Assembly (NCBI RefSeq): GCF_014200595.1
Contig: NZ_JACHCG010000001.1
Location: 682,001 to 746,000, forward strand
Length of the DNA: 64,000 bases
Source: Pedobacter cryoconitis
Lineage (GTDB): Bacteria; Bacteroidota; Bacteroidia; Sphingobacteriales; Sphingobacteriaceae
Direction of reading: 5' to 3'
Part shown: positions 52,382 to 60,834 of the stretch, piece by piece
Position numbering within the stretch: position 1 is the first letter of the stretch
How the letters are laid out: each line of letters starts with the position of its first letter
Program-made: the position numbers and the translations under genes
Notes under the pieces: model-generated
Told to the model about the DNA's origin: nothing
Database searches by the model: none
The model's input: the letters and a program-made list of their open reading frames with translations, nothing else

Positions 52382-54121
52382 ATGAAAGAACAAATCAGTA
52401 CTGATCAAAAGAGTCCTCCGGGAATATTCAGCCTGTTAAAACCCTATAGAGCAATGGTCATCATGCTCATTCTATTTGCACTGTTCAGCAATGGATTGAA
52501 TTTATGGCTGCCCCGGATGATTGGTCATGGGATTGATGCTTATAATAGTGGAAACTTCTCCTATAAAGCTATCATCGTAGAATTTACGGTCGTCGCACTG
52601 ATCATTTTTGTATTCAGTTACTTGCAGGGGATTGTACAGACTTTTGCATCAGAACGTGTTGCGCGCGATTTACGGACCAGGATTACCAGGAAAATTTCAG
52701 AACAGAGTTTTGTCTTTATTGAGAAAACCAATCCTTCGAAATTACTGACTAATCTGACTTCGGATGTAGATTCTGTAAAGTTGTTTATCTCTCAGGCTAT
52801 CGTTTCTATAGTCTCTTCTATTTTTATTATCATTGGTGCTACAATTTTGCTGCTGAGCATTAACTGGAGACTGGGTTTAACTACAATTTGTATCATTCCC
52901 ATTATTGGCGGCGCGTATTATATTGTATTGGGTAAAGTAAAAGTGCTGTTCAAAAAGAGCAGGGAAGTTATTGACTGGTTAAACAAAGTGATCAATGAAA
53001 GTATTCTTGGTGCTGCGCTGATCCGTGTAATTAATTCTCAGCAACTGGAATATGAGAAGTTTTTTAATGCCAGCACACAGGCGAAAAATATTGGTATCTC
53101 AATTTTGAGATTATTCGCATGGCTGATTCCCATCATCGTTTTTACAGCAAATATGGCTGGGTTAACGATTCTTGCTTTAGGCGGGCATTATGTGATTAAA
53201 GGGAGCATGACCATCGGGGATTTTGCTGCTTTCAATAGTTATCTTGCCTTATTGATTTTCCCGATCCTGGTGATTGGTTTTATGAGCAACGTGATTGCGC
53301 AGGCTACAGCATCTTTCGGAAGGATCAGCCAGGTGCTGAACGCAGAAGACCCTGCGGAAACGGGTACATTAACAACCAGTTTGACCGGGGCAATTGATGT
53401 ACAAGCTGTAAGCATTATGTATGGAGAGAAATGTTCACTGAAGGACATTTCTTTTAAAGTAGAACCGGGTTCAAAGATTGCAATTATCGGGCCTACTGCT
53501 GCGGGGAAATCTCAGCTGCTTTATTTGCTGACCGGGCTTATTCATGCGAATTCAGGGAAAGTATTATATGATGGTAAACCTATTGAAGACTATCAGTCTG
53601 AGGCTTTTCATGCCCAGGTAGGGTTTGTATTTCAGGATAGTATTATGTTTAACATGAGTATCCGTGAAAATATTGCTTTTAGTGATCTGGTTACTGATGA
53701 GTCATTGGCAAAATCTATTGCTACCGCGGAGTTGAAGGACTTTATAGATGCGATGCCCGAAGGATTGAATACCAAGGTGTCTGAACGTGGATTGAGTCTT
53801 TCTGGTGGGCAGAAGCAACGGATTATGCTGGCCCGCGCATTAGCTTTAAATCCGAAAATATTATTACTTGACGATTTTACGGCAAGGGTTGACCCGCAAA
53901 CAGAACAGAAAATACTGGCAAATATTACTGCGAATTATCCTGGTCTTACCTTGATTTCTGTTACACAGAAGATCGCAGCGGTACAGCATTATGAAAAAAT
54001 TATCCTGCTGATGCAGGGTGAGCTGCTGGCAGAAGGCACACATGAGGAGCTGATGCAGAAAAGCCCTGAATATATACAGATTCTTAACTCTCAAGAAAGT
54101 ACAAGCAATTATGAATTATAA
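52382..54121 (+). CDS. ABC exporter half-transporter, subunit 1 (degenerate site)
   Basis: A 579-residue type IV ABC exporter half with six transmembrane helices (about 25-310) and a C-terminal ATPase. Walker A is GPTAAGKSQ (about 370-378), the signature a normal LSGGQ (about 473), but Walker B is LLLDDFTARVD, with Asp where the catalytic Glu should be, and the H-loop has Gln instead of His (VTQKIAAV, about 529). These changes make its ATP site non-hydrolytic. It overlaps the second half-transporter gene by 11 bp, so they form a heterodimer. The substrate, lipid or drug, is unknown. Confidence 0.92.
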   Translation: MKEQISTDQKSPPGIFSLLKPYRAMVIMLILFALFSNGLNLWLPRMIGHGIDAYNSGNFSYKAIIVEFTVVALIIFVFSYLQGIVQTFASERVARDLRTRITRKISEQSFVFIEKTNPSKLLTNLTSDVDSVKLFISQAIVSIVSSIFIIIGATILLLSINWRLGLTTICIIPIIGGAYYIVLGKVKVLFKKSREVIDWLNKVINESILGAALIRVINSQQLEYEKFFNASTQAKNIGISILRLFAWLIPIIVFTANMAGLTILALGGHYVIKGSMTIGDFAAFNSYLALLIFPILVIGFMSNVIAQATASFGRISQVLNAEDPAETGTLTTSLTGAIDVQAVSIMYGEKCSLKDISFKVEPGSKIAIIGPTAAGKSQLLYLLTGLIHANSGKVLYDGKPIEDYQSEAFHAQVGFVFQDSIMFNMSIRENIAFSDLVTDESLAKSIATAELKDFIDAMPEGLNTKVSERGLSLSGGQKQRIMLARALALNPKILLLDDFTARVDPQTEQKILANITANYPGLTLISVTQKIAAVQHYEKIILLMQGELLAEGTHEELMQKSPEYIQILNSQESTSNYEL

Positions 54122-55874
54122 CCTGAACAGCCTGCCTGATGGGGAGGCGAAAAGTTCTACCTGGTCGGGTGTAAAGAGCTTGCTAAAGCTGGTAGAGCAG
54201 GAAAGAAAGACATTGATTATTGCACTCTGTGCAGTGCTGCTAAATGCTTCTTTAAACTTACTGGGCCCTTTTTTAATCGGCCATACCATTGATAAATATA
54301 TCCTGACTAAACAGTATCATGGTGTACTGGTGTTTTCGGGGATTTTGTTGGCGATGTACATTACTGCATTTGTGAGCAGTTATTTTCAGACAAAGTTAAT
54401 GGGAGGATTGGGGCAGCGTATTATTTTCGAATTGCGGAATGCCATCTTTAATAAAATTCAGCAGCTTCCACTTGCTTTTTTTAATGAAAATAAAGCAGGT
54501 GATTTGATTTCAAGGGTAAATAATGATACAGATAAACTGAGCCAGTTCTTTTCACAGGCACTGATGCAGTTTATTAGTAATATCGTGATTATGATCGGAG
54601 CAGGGATTTTCTTGCTGATCATCAACATCGAATTGGGAATGGCGGCTTTAGTACCTGCTGCTTTTATCCTGATTTTTACTAAATTAATCTCTCCCTGGAT
54701 CAAGAAAAAGAATGCGTTAAACCTGAAGAGTACTGGTGCAATGAGTGCCGAAATTCAGGAAAGCCTGAATAATTTTAAGGTGATTATCGCTTTTAACAGG
54801 CGTGATTATTTCAGAAAGCGGTTTGATCAGGCGAATCAGAAGAATTATAAAACTGCGATTGGTGCGGGGCTGGCCAACAATATTTTCCTTCCTGTATTTG
54901 GATTATTTTCTTCCATTGCACAATTGACTGTTTTGTCGTTCGGTATTTACCTGATCACACAAGGGAATTTTACCATTGGTTTATTAGTGAGTTACCTTTC
55001 TTATGCAACCAACTTTTATAACCCGTTGCGTCAGTTAGCAGCTTTATGGACGAGTTTTCAGCTGGCTTTAGCGGGATGGGACAGGATCAGTCAGATTTTA
55101 TCGCTGAACAATAACCTGGTGACTATTTCTTACGATGATACTGCAAATCCGACTAATGCAGTTCTGGAATTCAGGAACGTACACTTTGGTTATCCGGGTG
55201 GGTATGAGATTCTGCATAACATCAGCTTTGCGATGGAACGTGGTAAAACTTATGCGCTGGTAGGGCCAACGGGAGGTGGTAAAACAACTACGGCTTCATT
55301 AATGGCCCGTTTATATGATCCGTTGGAAGGGACAATCTTGTTAAGTGGTAAAGATATCCGTACTTACAGTGCAGAAGAACGTGCGGAGAAAATAGGTTTT
55401 ATCTTGCAGGAGCCTTTCTTATTTACAGGAACAGTACGCGAAAATATTCTCTATAGTAATCCGCGTTATCATAAATTCAGTAATGAACAGTTTCTGGATG
55501 TACTGAAAGAGGCGAAATTAGAAGGGCTGCTGGCTACCTTTGATGAAGGGCTGGATACAGCGATCCTATCGGGTGGGAATAGTCTGAGTATCGGACAAAA
55601 GCAACTGATTGCCTTTATGCGGGCAGTTTTACGTAAACCGGAATTGTTGATTCTGGATGAGGCTACTGCTAATATTGATACGATAACTGAACAGTTGCTT
55701 GGACAGATTTTAGCTAATTTGCCGAAAGAAACTACTTTAGTAGTGATTGCACACCGGTTAAATACAATTGAAAATGCAGATGAGATCTTCTTCATTAATT
55801 CGGGGGAAGTAACCAGGGCAGGTTCTTTTAAAGAAGCTGTGGACAGATTGATGCACGGGAAAAGATTGAGTTAA
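54111..55874 (+). CDS. ABC exporter half-transporter, subunit 2 (catalytic)
   Basis: A 587-residue partner of the preceding half-transporter, with six membrane helices and an ATPase domain. Walker A GPTGGGKTT (about 385-393), Walker B LLILDEATANID with the catalytic Glu (about 515) and the H-loop IAHRLNTI (His about 547) are canonical. Its signature, however, is LSIGQ (about 491) rather than LSGGQ. Together with the altered Walker B and H-loop of subunit 1, this is the asymmetric layout of heterodimeric exporters such as TM287/288 and BmrCD. It overlaps subunit 1 by 11 bp. Confidence 0.92.
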   Translation: MNYNLNSLPDGEAKSSTWSGVKSLLKLVEQERKTLIIALCAVLLNASLNLLGPFLIGHTIDKYILTKQYHGVLVFSGILLAMYITAFVSSYFQTKLMGGLGQRIIFELRNAIFNKIQQLPLAFFNENKAGDLISRVNNDTDKLSQFFSQALMQFISNIVIMIGAGIFLLIINIELGMAALVPAAFILIFTKLISPWIKKKNALNLKSTGAMSAEIQESLNNFKVIIAFNRRDYFRKRFDQANQKNYKTAIGAGLANNIFLPVFGLFSSIAQLTVLSFGIYLITQGNFTIGLLVSYLSYATNFYNPLRQLAALWTSFQLALAGWDRISQILSLNNNLVTISYDDTANPTNAVLEFRNVHFGYPGGYEILHNISFAMERGKTYALVGPTGGGKTTTASLMARLYDPLEGTILLSGKDIRTYSAEERAEKIGFILQEPFLFTGTVRENILYSNPRYHKFSNEQFLDVLKEAKLEGLLATFDEGLDTAILSGGNSLSIGQKQLIAFMRAVLRKPELLILDEATANIDTITEQLLGQILANLPKETTLVVIAHRLNTIENADEIFFINSGEVTRAGSFKEAVDRLMHGKRLS

Positions 55875-55896
55875 TTTCCCTTTTAAATGATTAAAT

Positions 55897-56514
55897 ATGG
55901 CAGTTACTAAATATGATCAGGAAGATATCTTACCTATCGTGATTCACGTATTGAGTTTTTCTACGATGAAATTTGCTGAATATGGGTATCGTTCCATTGT
56001 AGAAAATGAGGTTACGCCCTTAAAAGGGCTGGATGAAGGTGATGTGACACCAGTTATGTATTTTGAACTGCTGGAGGCTTCTGATGATGCTATCTCAATA
56101 GCTATCCGCGATTGTATAGCGCATATTAATGCCGCGGTTGATACCTTTTGTTTGTTACATGGCATAGATCTGGATGAATTGTATTCAGATGAACGCATTC
56201 ATGAGCTGGCTTGTACGCTTTATTATGAACTGTGTGATTACGCAGAAGGGGTAATTGACAATGATGTGGAAGAAGCGATTACAGAATTACCTTTTGCAAC
56301 TGCCAATGCTTTTTTCTTTTTATGCAAGCTGGTTATGGAGCAGGAGGTTGACCACGACTTTTTAATGGAAGACGGATTATACGGAAAAGGTGCTCATGAG
56401 CTTGAATTCATGGATACTTCCAATCCCAATGTGGCTATTTTGCACGACCTGGTTCTGGAGATTAAAAAAATGAACCTGGAAATTTCAGAGATTTATTCGA
56501 ACAGGGCTAATTAA
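55897..56514 (+). CDS. Hypothetical acidic helical protein
   Basis: A 205-residue protein that I do not recognise. It has no signal peptide or transmembrane helix, is rich in Asp, Glu and aliphatic residues, and appears to be all-helical, with two Cys-containing segments (RDCIAHINAAVDTFCLLHGIDL and ELACTLYYELCDYAEGV). It starts 22 bp after the ABC exporter operon without a terminator, so it may be co-expressed, and precedes gpmA by 48 bp. Codon use is like that of its neighbours. A soluble accessory protein is possible but unsupported. Confidence 0.7.
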   Translation: MAVTKYDQEDILPIVIHVLSFSTMKFAEYGYRSIVENEVTPLKGLDEGDVTPVMYFELLEASDDAISIAIRDCIAHINAAVDTFCLLHGIDLDELYSDERIHELACTLYYELCDYAEGVIDNDVEEAITELPFATANAFFFLCKLVMEQEVDHDFLMEDGLYGKGAHELEFMDTSNPNVAILHDLVLEIKKMNLEISEIYSNRAN

Positions 56515-56562
56515 ACAAAAGGGCTGTTTTTTATGTTCTACAAAGAGCATAAATAAATTTTC

Positions 56563-57273
56563 ATGAATAAACTAGTTTTAATACGCCATGGACAAAGTGA
56601 ATGGAACCTTGAAAACAGGTTCACGGGCTGGCAGGATGTCGATTTAAGTGAACAGGGCAGGACTGAAGCTTTACAGGCTGGTCAATTACTTGCCAAAGCG
56701 GGTTTTACCTTTGATATCGCTTATACTTCTGTTCTGAAAAGGGCAATCAAAACTTTACATATCGTATTGGAAGCTATGGATTCACTCTGGATCCCTGAAG
56801 TCAAAGCATGGCAGCTAAATGAGCGGTATTATGGTGCGCTTCAGGGGCTTAATAAAGCTGATACCATCAACAAATATAGCGCGGAACAAGTATTGACCTG
56901 GAGAAGGAGTTTTACGGTTCCACCACCAGCATTAACTGCCGAAGATAGCCGTTCACCTTTTAAAGATCTGCGCTATGCAGGTATCGATCCTTCACTTTTA
57001 CCTTTAACTGAAAGTCTGGAAATGATGATGAAAAGGGTTATCCCTTATTATCAGAACGAAATCTCGCCAGCACTTAAAAGCGGGAAACATATTTTGATTG
57101 CAGCACATGGGAATACGCTTCGGGGACTGGTCAAATATCTTGATCAGCTTTCGGATGAAGATATTATCAATTATGAAGTGCCTACGGGGATTCCGCTGGT
57201 CTACGAAATGGATGATAGTTTTGTTCCTTTACGGAAGTATTTTCTTCATCCTGAGGTGTCAGAAAGCAGATAA
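56563..57273 (+). CDS. gpmA: 2,3-bisphosphoglycerate-dependent phosphoglycerate mutase
   Basis: A 236-residue glycolytic enzyme that interconverts 3- and 2-phosphoglycerate. The phosphohistidine motif [10 protein letters not shown] is at residues 6-15, with [13 protein letters not shown] after it, the [12 protein letters not shown] segment near residue 88, and the second catalytic His in [15 protein letters not shown] near residue 184. Length is slightly below that of E. coli GpmA because the C-terminal tail is short. It lies between the unknown acidic protein and a terminator that it shares with a convergent lipoprotein gene. Confidence 0.94.
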   Translation: MNKLVLIRHGQSEWNLENRFTGWQDVDLSEQGRTEALQAGQLLAKAGFTFDIAYTSVLKRAIKTLHIVLEAMDSLWIPEVKAWQLNERYYGALQGLNKADTINKYSAEQVLTWRRSFTVPPPALTAEDSRSPFKDLRYAGIDPSLLPLTESLEMMMKRVIPYYQNEISPALKSGKHILIAAHGNTLRGLVKYLDQLSDEDIINYEVPTGIPLVYEMDDSFVPLRKYFLHPEVSESR

Positions 57274-57282
57274 AAATTAATG

Positions 57283-57305
57283 AAGGAGCTATTTAAGCTC
57301 CTTTT
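57283..57305. terminator. Bidirectional terminator
   Basis: AAGGAGCT (57283-57290) pairs with AGCTCCTT (57296-57303) around ATTTA, followed by T-run. The minus-strand lipoprotein gene's stop lies inside it. Confidence 0.8.
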
Positions 57306-57750
57306 TGCAGTTTAGGGGTGCATAGATAAATCTACCCTGTGCAAAGTCTATCGGAATATCTTTTCTGAAATAGATTCTGCCCAGTACGCCTTCCATCTTT
57401 CCAATACCCATGACTAATTTGTCGTCTTTTTTCAGGAAGGCAAGCGGGTTTTTATAACCTATAGAGTTTTTGCCGATTTTGAAGGAATAAATAACGAATA
57501 AGGTATCGCCTTTAAATGCCCCCTCAAATTCTCCGTGATTGTTATCTTTTTTATAATAATTCACCACGAGATTTCCGCTGACTCTTCCCTTACTAAAAGA
57601 TTGAAGTTCCATTTTGGCGGTATCTCTGCCATCTACAGCCATATAACAATTTGTGGCTATTGGTTTCTCCGGGTTTTTACCGTTATCCTGACGGCAACTG
57701 TATAAAACCGTTGATGCCAGGGCTAAATAAATTAGAATGGGATTTTTCAT
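57289..57750 (-). CDS. Hypothetical lipoprotein
   Basis: A 153-residue lipoprotein: MKNPILIYLALASTVLYSC is a signal peptide with the lipobox Cys at residue 19. The mature part is beta-rich and Lys/Gly-rich (GRVSGNLVVNYYKKDNNHGEFEGAFKGDTLFVIYSF), a pattern of repeated strands met in many unassigned Bacteroidota lipoproteins that measure or bind small ligands. The family is not known to me. It converges on gpmA and shares its terminator. A PheC-like protein gene lies upstream on the same strand with 62 bp between. Confidence 0.72.
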   Translation of the reverse strand: MKNPILIYLALASTVLYSCRQDNGKNPEKPIATNCYMAVDGRDTAKMELQSFSKGRVSGNLVVNYYKKDNNHGEFEGAFKGDTLFVIYSFKIGKNSIGYKNPLAFLKKDDKLVMGIGKMEGVLGRIYFRKDIPIDFAQGRFIYAPLNCKKELK

Positions 57751-57812
57751 AAACGCTATTATTTAATATACAGACAGGATGCGCTGATGAGGTTAATTCC
57801 ATAAGGATATGG

Positions 57813-58538
57813 CTATTTGTTTTGCTTTTTTAACCATTCATCTGCTTTCCGCTGCAATACTGTATCTGCTTTGTTGTACATCATTGCTTTAGCATAAGCA
57901 GGACTGAGCTGTTCTGTTAATTTGATCCAGTAAAGTTCAGGATGTTTTTTCTGCTGATATTTCGCTTCTGTCTCATCCGTAAACATTACATCTGCCTCTT
58001 TGTTTAACAGGGCTTTAAAAACCTGCTGGTTGTCTGGAATAACTTTTATCGTTGCGTTTTTTATATTCTTTCTGGCAAATGTTTCATTCGTTCCTCCTAT
58101 ATTCTCAATGATCCTGACTGCCGGTTGATCTATGGCATTAAAGTCTATGAATTTTGAACGGTCTGCTAAGCGGAAAACGGCCACCTTACGATCCATAAGT
58201 AACGGGACAGAGAAGTTGAATAGTTTTGCCCTTGTTGCATTCACTGAAATCCCACCTGCTGCAATATCAAATTTCCTGTCCAGCAGGTCGGAGCTCAGGT
58301 CTTTCCATGTGGTTTTAACAAAAATTACCTTCTTGCCTAAGTGTTTTCCTAAACGTAAAGCCAGTTCAATATCCTCCCCATGAAATTGATGTGTAACCGT
58401 ATCAAAACTGGTCAATGGAGGATAGTCACCTGTAGATCCAACCCGGAGCACTGAATCGGCTGAGATTTTAGGACTACAGGCAAAGGCCAGCATTAAGGTT
58501 AAACAGAATAAAAGATAGCGGCGGAATTCAGATTTCAT
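57813..58538 (-). CDS. Periplasmic solute-binding family 3 protein, cyclohexadienyl dehydratase-like
   Basis: A 241-residue exported protein of the bacterial solute-binding family 3. The signal peptide ends at LAFAC (Cys about 21). Several segments resemble the periplasmic cyclohexadienyl dehydratase PheC as I remember it: RVGSTGDYPPLT, the KFDIAAGGISVNATRA block, NIGGTNETFARKNI and ADVMFTDETEAKYQ, where the Glu in TETEA-type position is catalytic in PheC. It may therefore convert prephenate or arogenate to phenylpyruvate or phenylalanine rather than serve a transporter. No ABC permease gene is nearby, which supports this reading. Enzymatic activity is unproven. Confidence 0.75.
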   Translation of the reverse strand: MKSEFRRYLLFCLTLMLAFACSPKISADSVLRVGSTGDYPPLTSFDTVTHQFHGEDIELALRLGKHLGKKVIFVKTTWKDLSSDLLDRKFDIAAGGISVNATRAKLFNFSVPLLMDRKVAVFRLADRSKFIDFNAIDQPAVRIIENIGGTNETFARKNIKNATIKVIPDNQQVFKALLNKEADVMFTDETEAKYQQKKHPELYWIKLTEQLSPAYAKAMMYNKADTVLQRKADEWLKKQNK

Positions 58539-58564
58539 CTTATTAATATCAGCAATTTATCCTG

Positions 58565-58612
58565 AAAAAAAATAAGCCGGCTCTTGATTTTTCAAGAGCC
58601 GGCTTATTTTTA
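58565..58612 (-). terminator. Terminator of the M28 peptidase gene
   Basis: The arms AATAAGCCGGCTCTTGA (58571-58587) and its complement (58592-58608) are exact, flanked by A-run and T-run. It separates the M28 peptidase gene from the PheC-like gene. Confidence 0.9.
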
Positions 58613-58626
58613 AAATATCTTATAAA

Positions 58627-60207
58627 TTAGTTTACTCCACCTTTGCGGGTAGGTTTCACAACCGGAGGCCAGGTACCTGGTTCACCGGTTTTAGGATTAA
58701 CAGGTAATACAACTCTGTCTCTCGATGTCTTTTCCGGATCTTCACTAGCCATATAAGCCAGGATTGCAGTCAACGTAGCATTGTTGCGTACATCATCAAA
58801 TACAATCTTATCATAAGTATCTCTGTTGGTATGCCAGGTATAAGTTCCGTAAGACCAGCTGTTAGAACTTAACGAGAATGCAGGCGCACCCGCAGCAACA
58901 AAGGATGCAAAATCAGAACCGCCACCACCCGGAGCACCAGGGAAATTGGTCGTAATATGTTTTTTGATACTTTCAGGTACGTTTGTTAACCAGCGGCCCA
59001 GGTAATCATAAGAGTTCAGGAAACCTTGTCCTGCAAGATTTACAACTCTTCCGGTACCGTTGTCCTGGTTAAATACCACTTGTATATTTTTTACAATTTC
59101 AGGATGATCTTCCACAAAGGCTCTGGAGCCGTTTAGCCCCTGTTCTTCACTTCCCCAATGTCCAATTAAAATGGTTCTTTTAGGATTAGGGTACATCTTT
59201 TTCAGGATTCTTGCAGCCTCCATCATGGTAATCGTTCCTGTGCCATTATCAGTTGCACCGGTCCCACCATCCCATGAATCGAAATGTGCGGATAAAATCA
59301 CATATTCATCAGGTTTCTCCGTGCCTTTAATTTCAGCTATCGTATTGAACGTTGGCACCAGGCCTTGTTCTTTAGATTCTACATGGACACTGATTTTAGG
59401 TTTGTTGCCAGACTCAGTTAGTCTGTACAATAGTCCGAAATCTTCTAAAGATATATCTACTGTGGGAATTGTTTTTGTATTTGCTCCGAATATTTTATTG
59501 GAGCCGAAGGCATTTGACCAGTTACAGGTCACTACACCCAGTGCACCTGCTTTTTCAAATGCAGCAGGCAGCGTTTTTAAAGTTAAACCTGTTTTTTTGA
59601 TATTAGCAAACCAGGCCGTAGTCTGTGCAGTTCTGCTGGTTTTCATTTTGTCAAAAGATTCAGGAGTGGCAAACTCTGCCCAGTTATAATCAGGTCTTCC
59701 TGTAGGCTGGTTCATCGAGAACAAGACGAATTTTCCTTTAACTGTTGGCAGCCAGTTCTTAAAAGCAACTGAATCAGCAAATGCTGGAAGGACTACTGTT
59801 TCTGCAACTACAGATTTTCCTTTGGTACCTGGGCTCCAGGCCAATTGCATTCCTTCTAAAGATTTTACGCGGGGATAAACCATGTCAATATGAGAAATCC
59901 CTCTTTCCCAACCGCGCCATTCACCCCATTTCTCATTTTTTGCTGTAATTCCCCAGCCTGCATACTTCGTTACTGCCCAGTCATTAGCTTGTTTCATTTG
60001 TGGCGAACCTACTAAACGCGGGCCGACTACATCCATCAATTCATGTGCAAGGTTCTCTAACTGAGAATTTTCAGCAGCTTCTTTTACAATGTTGTCAATA
60101 ACCTGGTTTTTTGTTTGCGCATAGCCGATATTTCCCGTGAGCAGCAGGGAAATAACAAGTGCTTTTGTGCTATGCTTTAAATAAGAGTGTGTTTGGATAG
60201 CTTTCAT
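58627..60207 (-). CDS. M28 family metallopeptidase (carboxypeptidase Q/aminopeptidase-like)
   Basis: A 526-residue secreted zinc peptidase. A signal peptide covers about residues 1-30 (ending NIGYAQ). A protease-associated (PA) domain lies in the middle (about 145-260). The M28 di-zinc site is visible: SAHFDSWDGGTGATDNGTG (about 307-325, first His and bridging Asp), GHWGSEEQGLNGS (catalytic and ligand Glu), NQDNGTGR, and a late TWHTNRDTYD with the last His. It resembles plasma glutamate carboxypeptidase (carboxypeptidase Q). It is a single gene with its own terminator. Confidence 0.92.
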   Translation of the reverse strand: MKAIQTHSYLKHSTKALVISLLLTGNIGYAQTKNQVIDNIVKEAAENSQLENLAHELMDVVGPRLVGSPQMKQANDWAVTKYAGWGITAKNEKWGEWRGWERGISHIDMVYPRVKSLEGMQLAWSPGTKGKSVVAETVVLPAFADSVAFKNWLPTVKGKFVLFSMNQPTGRPDYNWAEFATPESFDKMKTSRTAQTTAWFANIKKTGLTLKTLPAAFEKAGALGVVTCNWSNAFGSNKIFGANTKTIPTVDISLEDFGLLYRLTESGNKPKISVHVESKEQGLVPTFNTIAEIKGTEKPDEYVILSAHFDSWDGGTGATDNGTGTITMMEAARILKKMYPNPKRTILIGHWGSEEQGLNGSRAFVEDHPEIVKNIQVVFNQDNGTGRVVNLAGQGFLNSYDYLGRWLTNVPESIKKHITTNFPGAPGGGGSDFASFVAAGAPAFSLSSNSWSYGTYTWHTNRDTYDKIVFDDVRNNATLTAILAYMASEDPEKTSRDRVVLPVNPKTGEPGTWPPVVKPTRKGGVN

Positions 60208-60309
60208 TAATTTAGTTGATTATAAATTAAAGGTAGCTATAAAAGGTTTTATCCTCCGAATGGTAACAAGATTGTGTCCTGTAGAAAGCTGATTGCTGAT
60301 CAGGTTTGT

Positions 60310-60753
60310 TTACTGCTGATCAGGTTCAAATTCAAGGGAAACAGAATTCATACAGAACCGCTGATGCGTTGGGGCGGGGCCGTCATTGAAAATATGTCCA
60401 AGGTGAGAATCACAACGGCCACAGGTTACTTCAACTCTGCGCATGCCATAGCTGATATCTTCTTTATAAATTACACTGCTGGGTTTGATCGTTTCAAAGA
60501 AACTTGGCCATCCGCAGCTGCTTGCAAACTTAGCATCAGATTTGAACAATATATTTCCGCAAACTGCACAGTAATAAGTACCGGTTTCCTCACTATCCCA
60601 GTATTTTCCTGCAAATGCACGTTCAGTACCTTGTTCTCTCGCAACATGGTATAGATCAGCAGGCAAAATCTTTTTCCATTCCGTATTGGAAACCTCTAAT
60701 TTAGTATCTTTCGTTCTGGAATAGTATGGGTTGTTTGCAGGATTCGTGTTCAT
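60310..60753 (-). CDS. msrB: Peptide-methionine (R)-S-oxide reductase
   Basis: A 147-residue repair enzyme that reduces the R isomer of methionine sulfoxide. I start it at the ATG at 60753 (MNTNPANNPYYSRTK) because an in-frame ATG 14 codons earlier adds an unrelated hydrophobic tail. The structural zinc Cys pairs are CAVCGN and CGRCDSH, and the catalytic Cys is in RFCMNSVSLEF; SSCGWPSF, with a resolving-type Cys, and HLGHIFNDGP are also present. It is a single-domain MsrB with no fused MsrA. Confidence 0.94.
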   Translation of the reverse strand: MNTNPANNPYYSRTKDTKLEVSNTEWKKILPADLYHVAREQGTERAFAGKYWDSEETGTYYCAVCGNILFKSDAKFASSCGWPSFFETIKPSSVIYKEDISYGMRRVEVTCGRCDSHLGHIFNDGPAPTHQRFCMNSVSLEFEPDQQ

Positions 60754-60777
60754 ACGATAAAGATAAGCAATACAATT

Positions 60778-60828
60778 AAAAAAAACAGGCTGCAAAAACT
60801 ACCCTAAAGTAATCTTTGCAGCTGTCTG
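60778..60828 (-). terminator. Terminator of the second RND operon
   Basis: GCTGCAAA (60789-60796) and TTTGCAGC (60815-60822) are exact arms; read on the minus strand they lead into T8. It lies just after the stop of the outer-membrane channel gene. Confidence 0.75.
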
Positions 60829-60834
60829 AACAAC

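Noticed and set aside
59171..59689. 172-codon frame on the plus strand inside the M28 peptidase gene
   Set aside because: It is the reverse complement of a clear peptidase with all catalytic motifs; it has no independent support.
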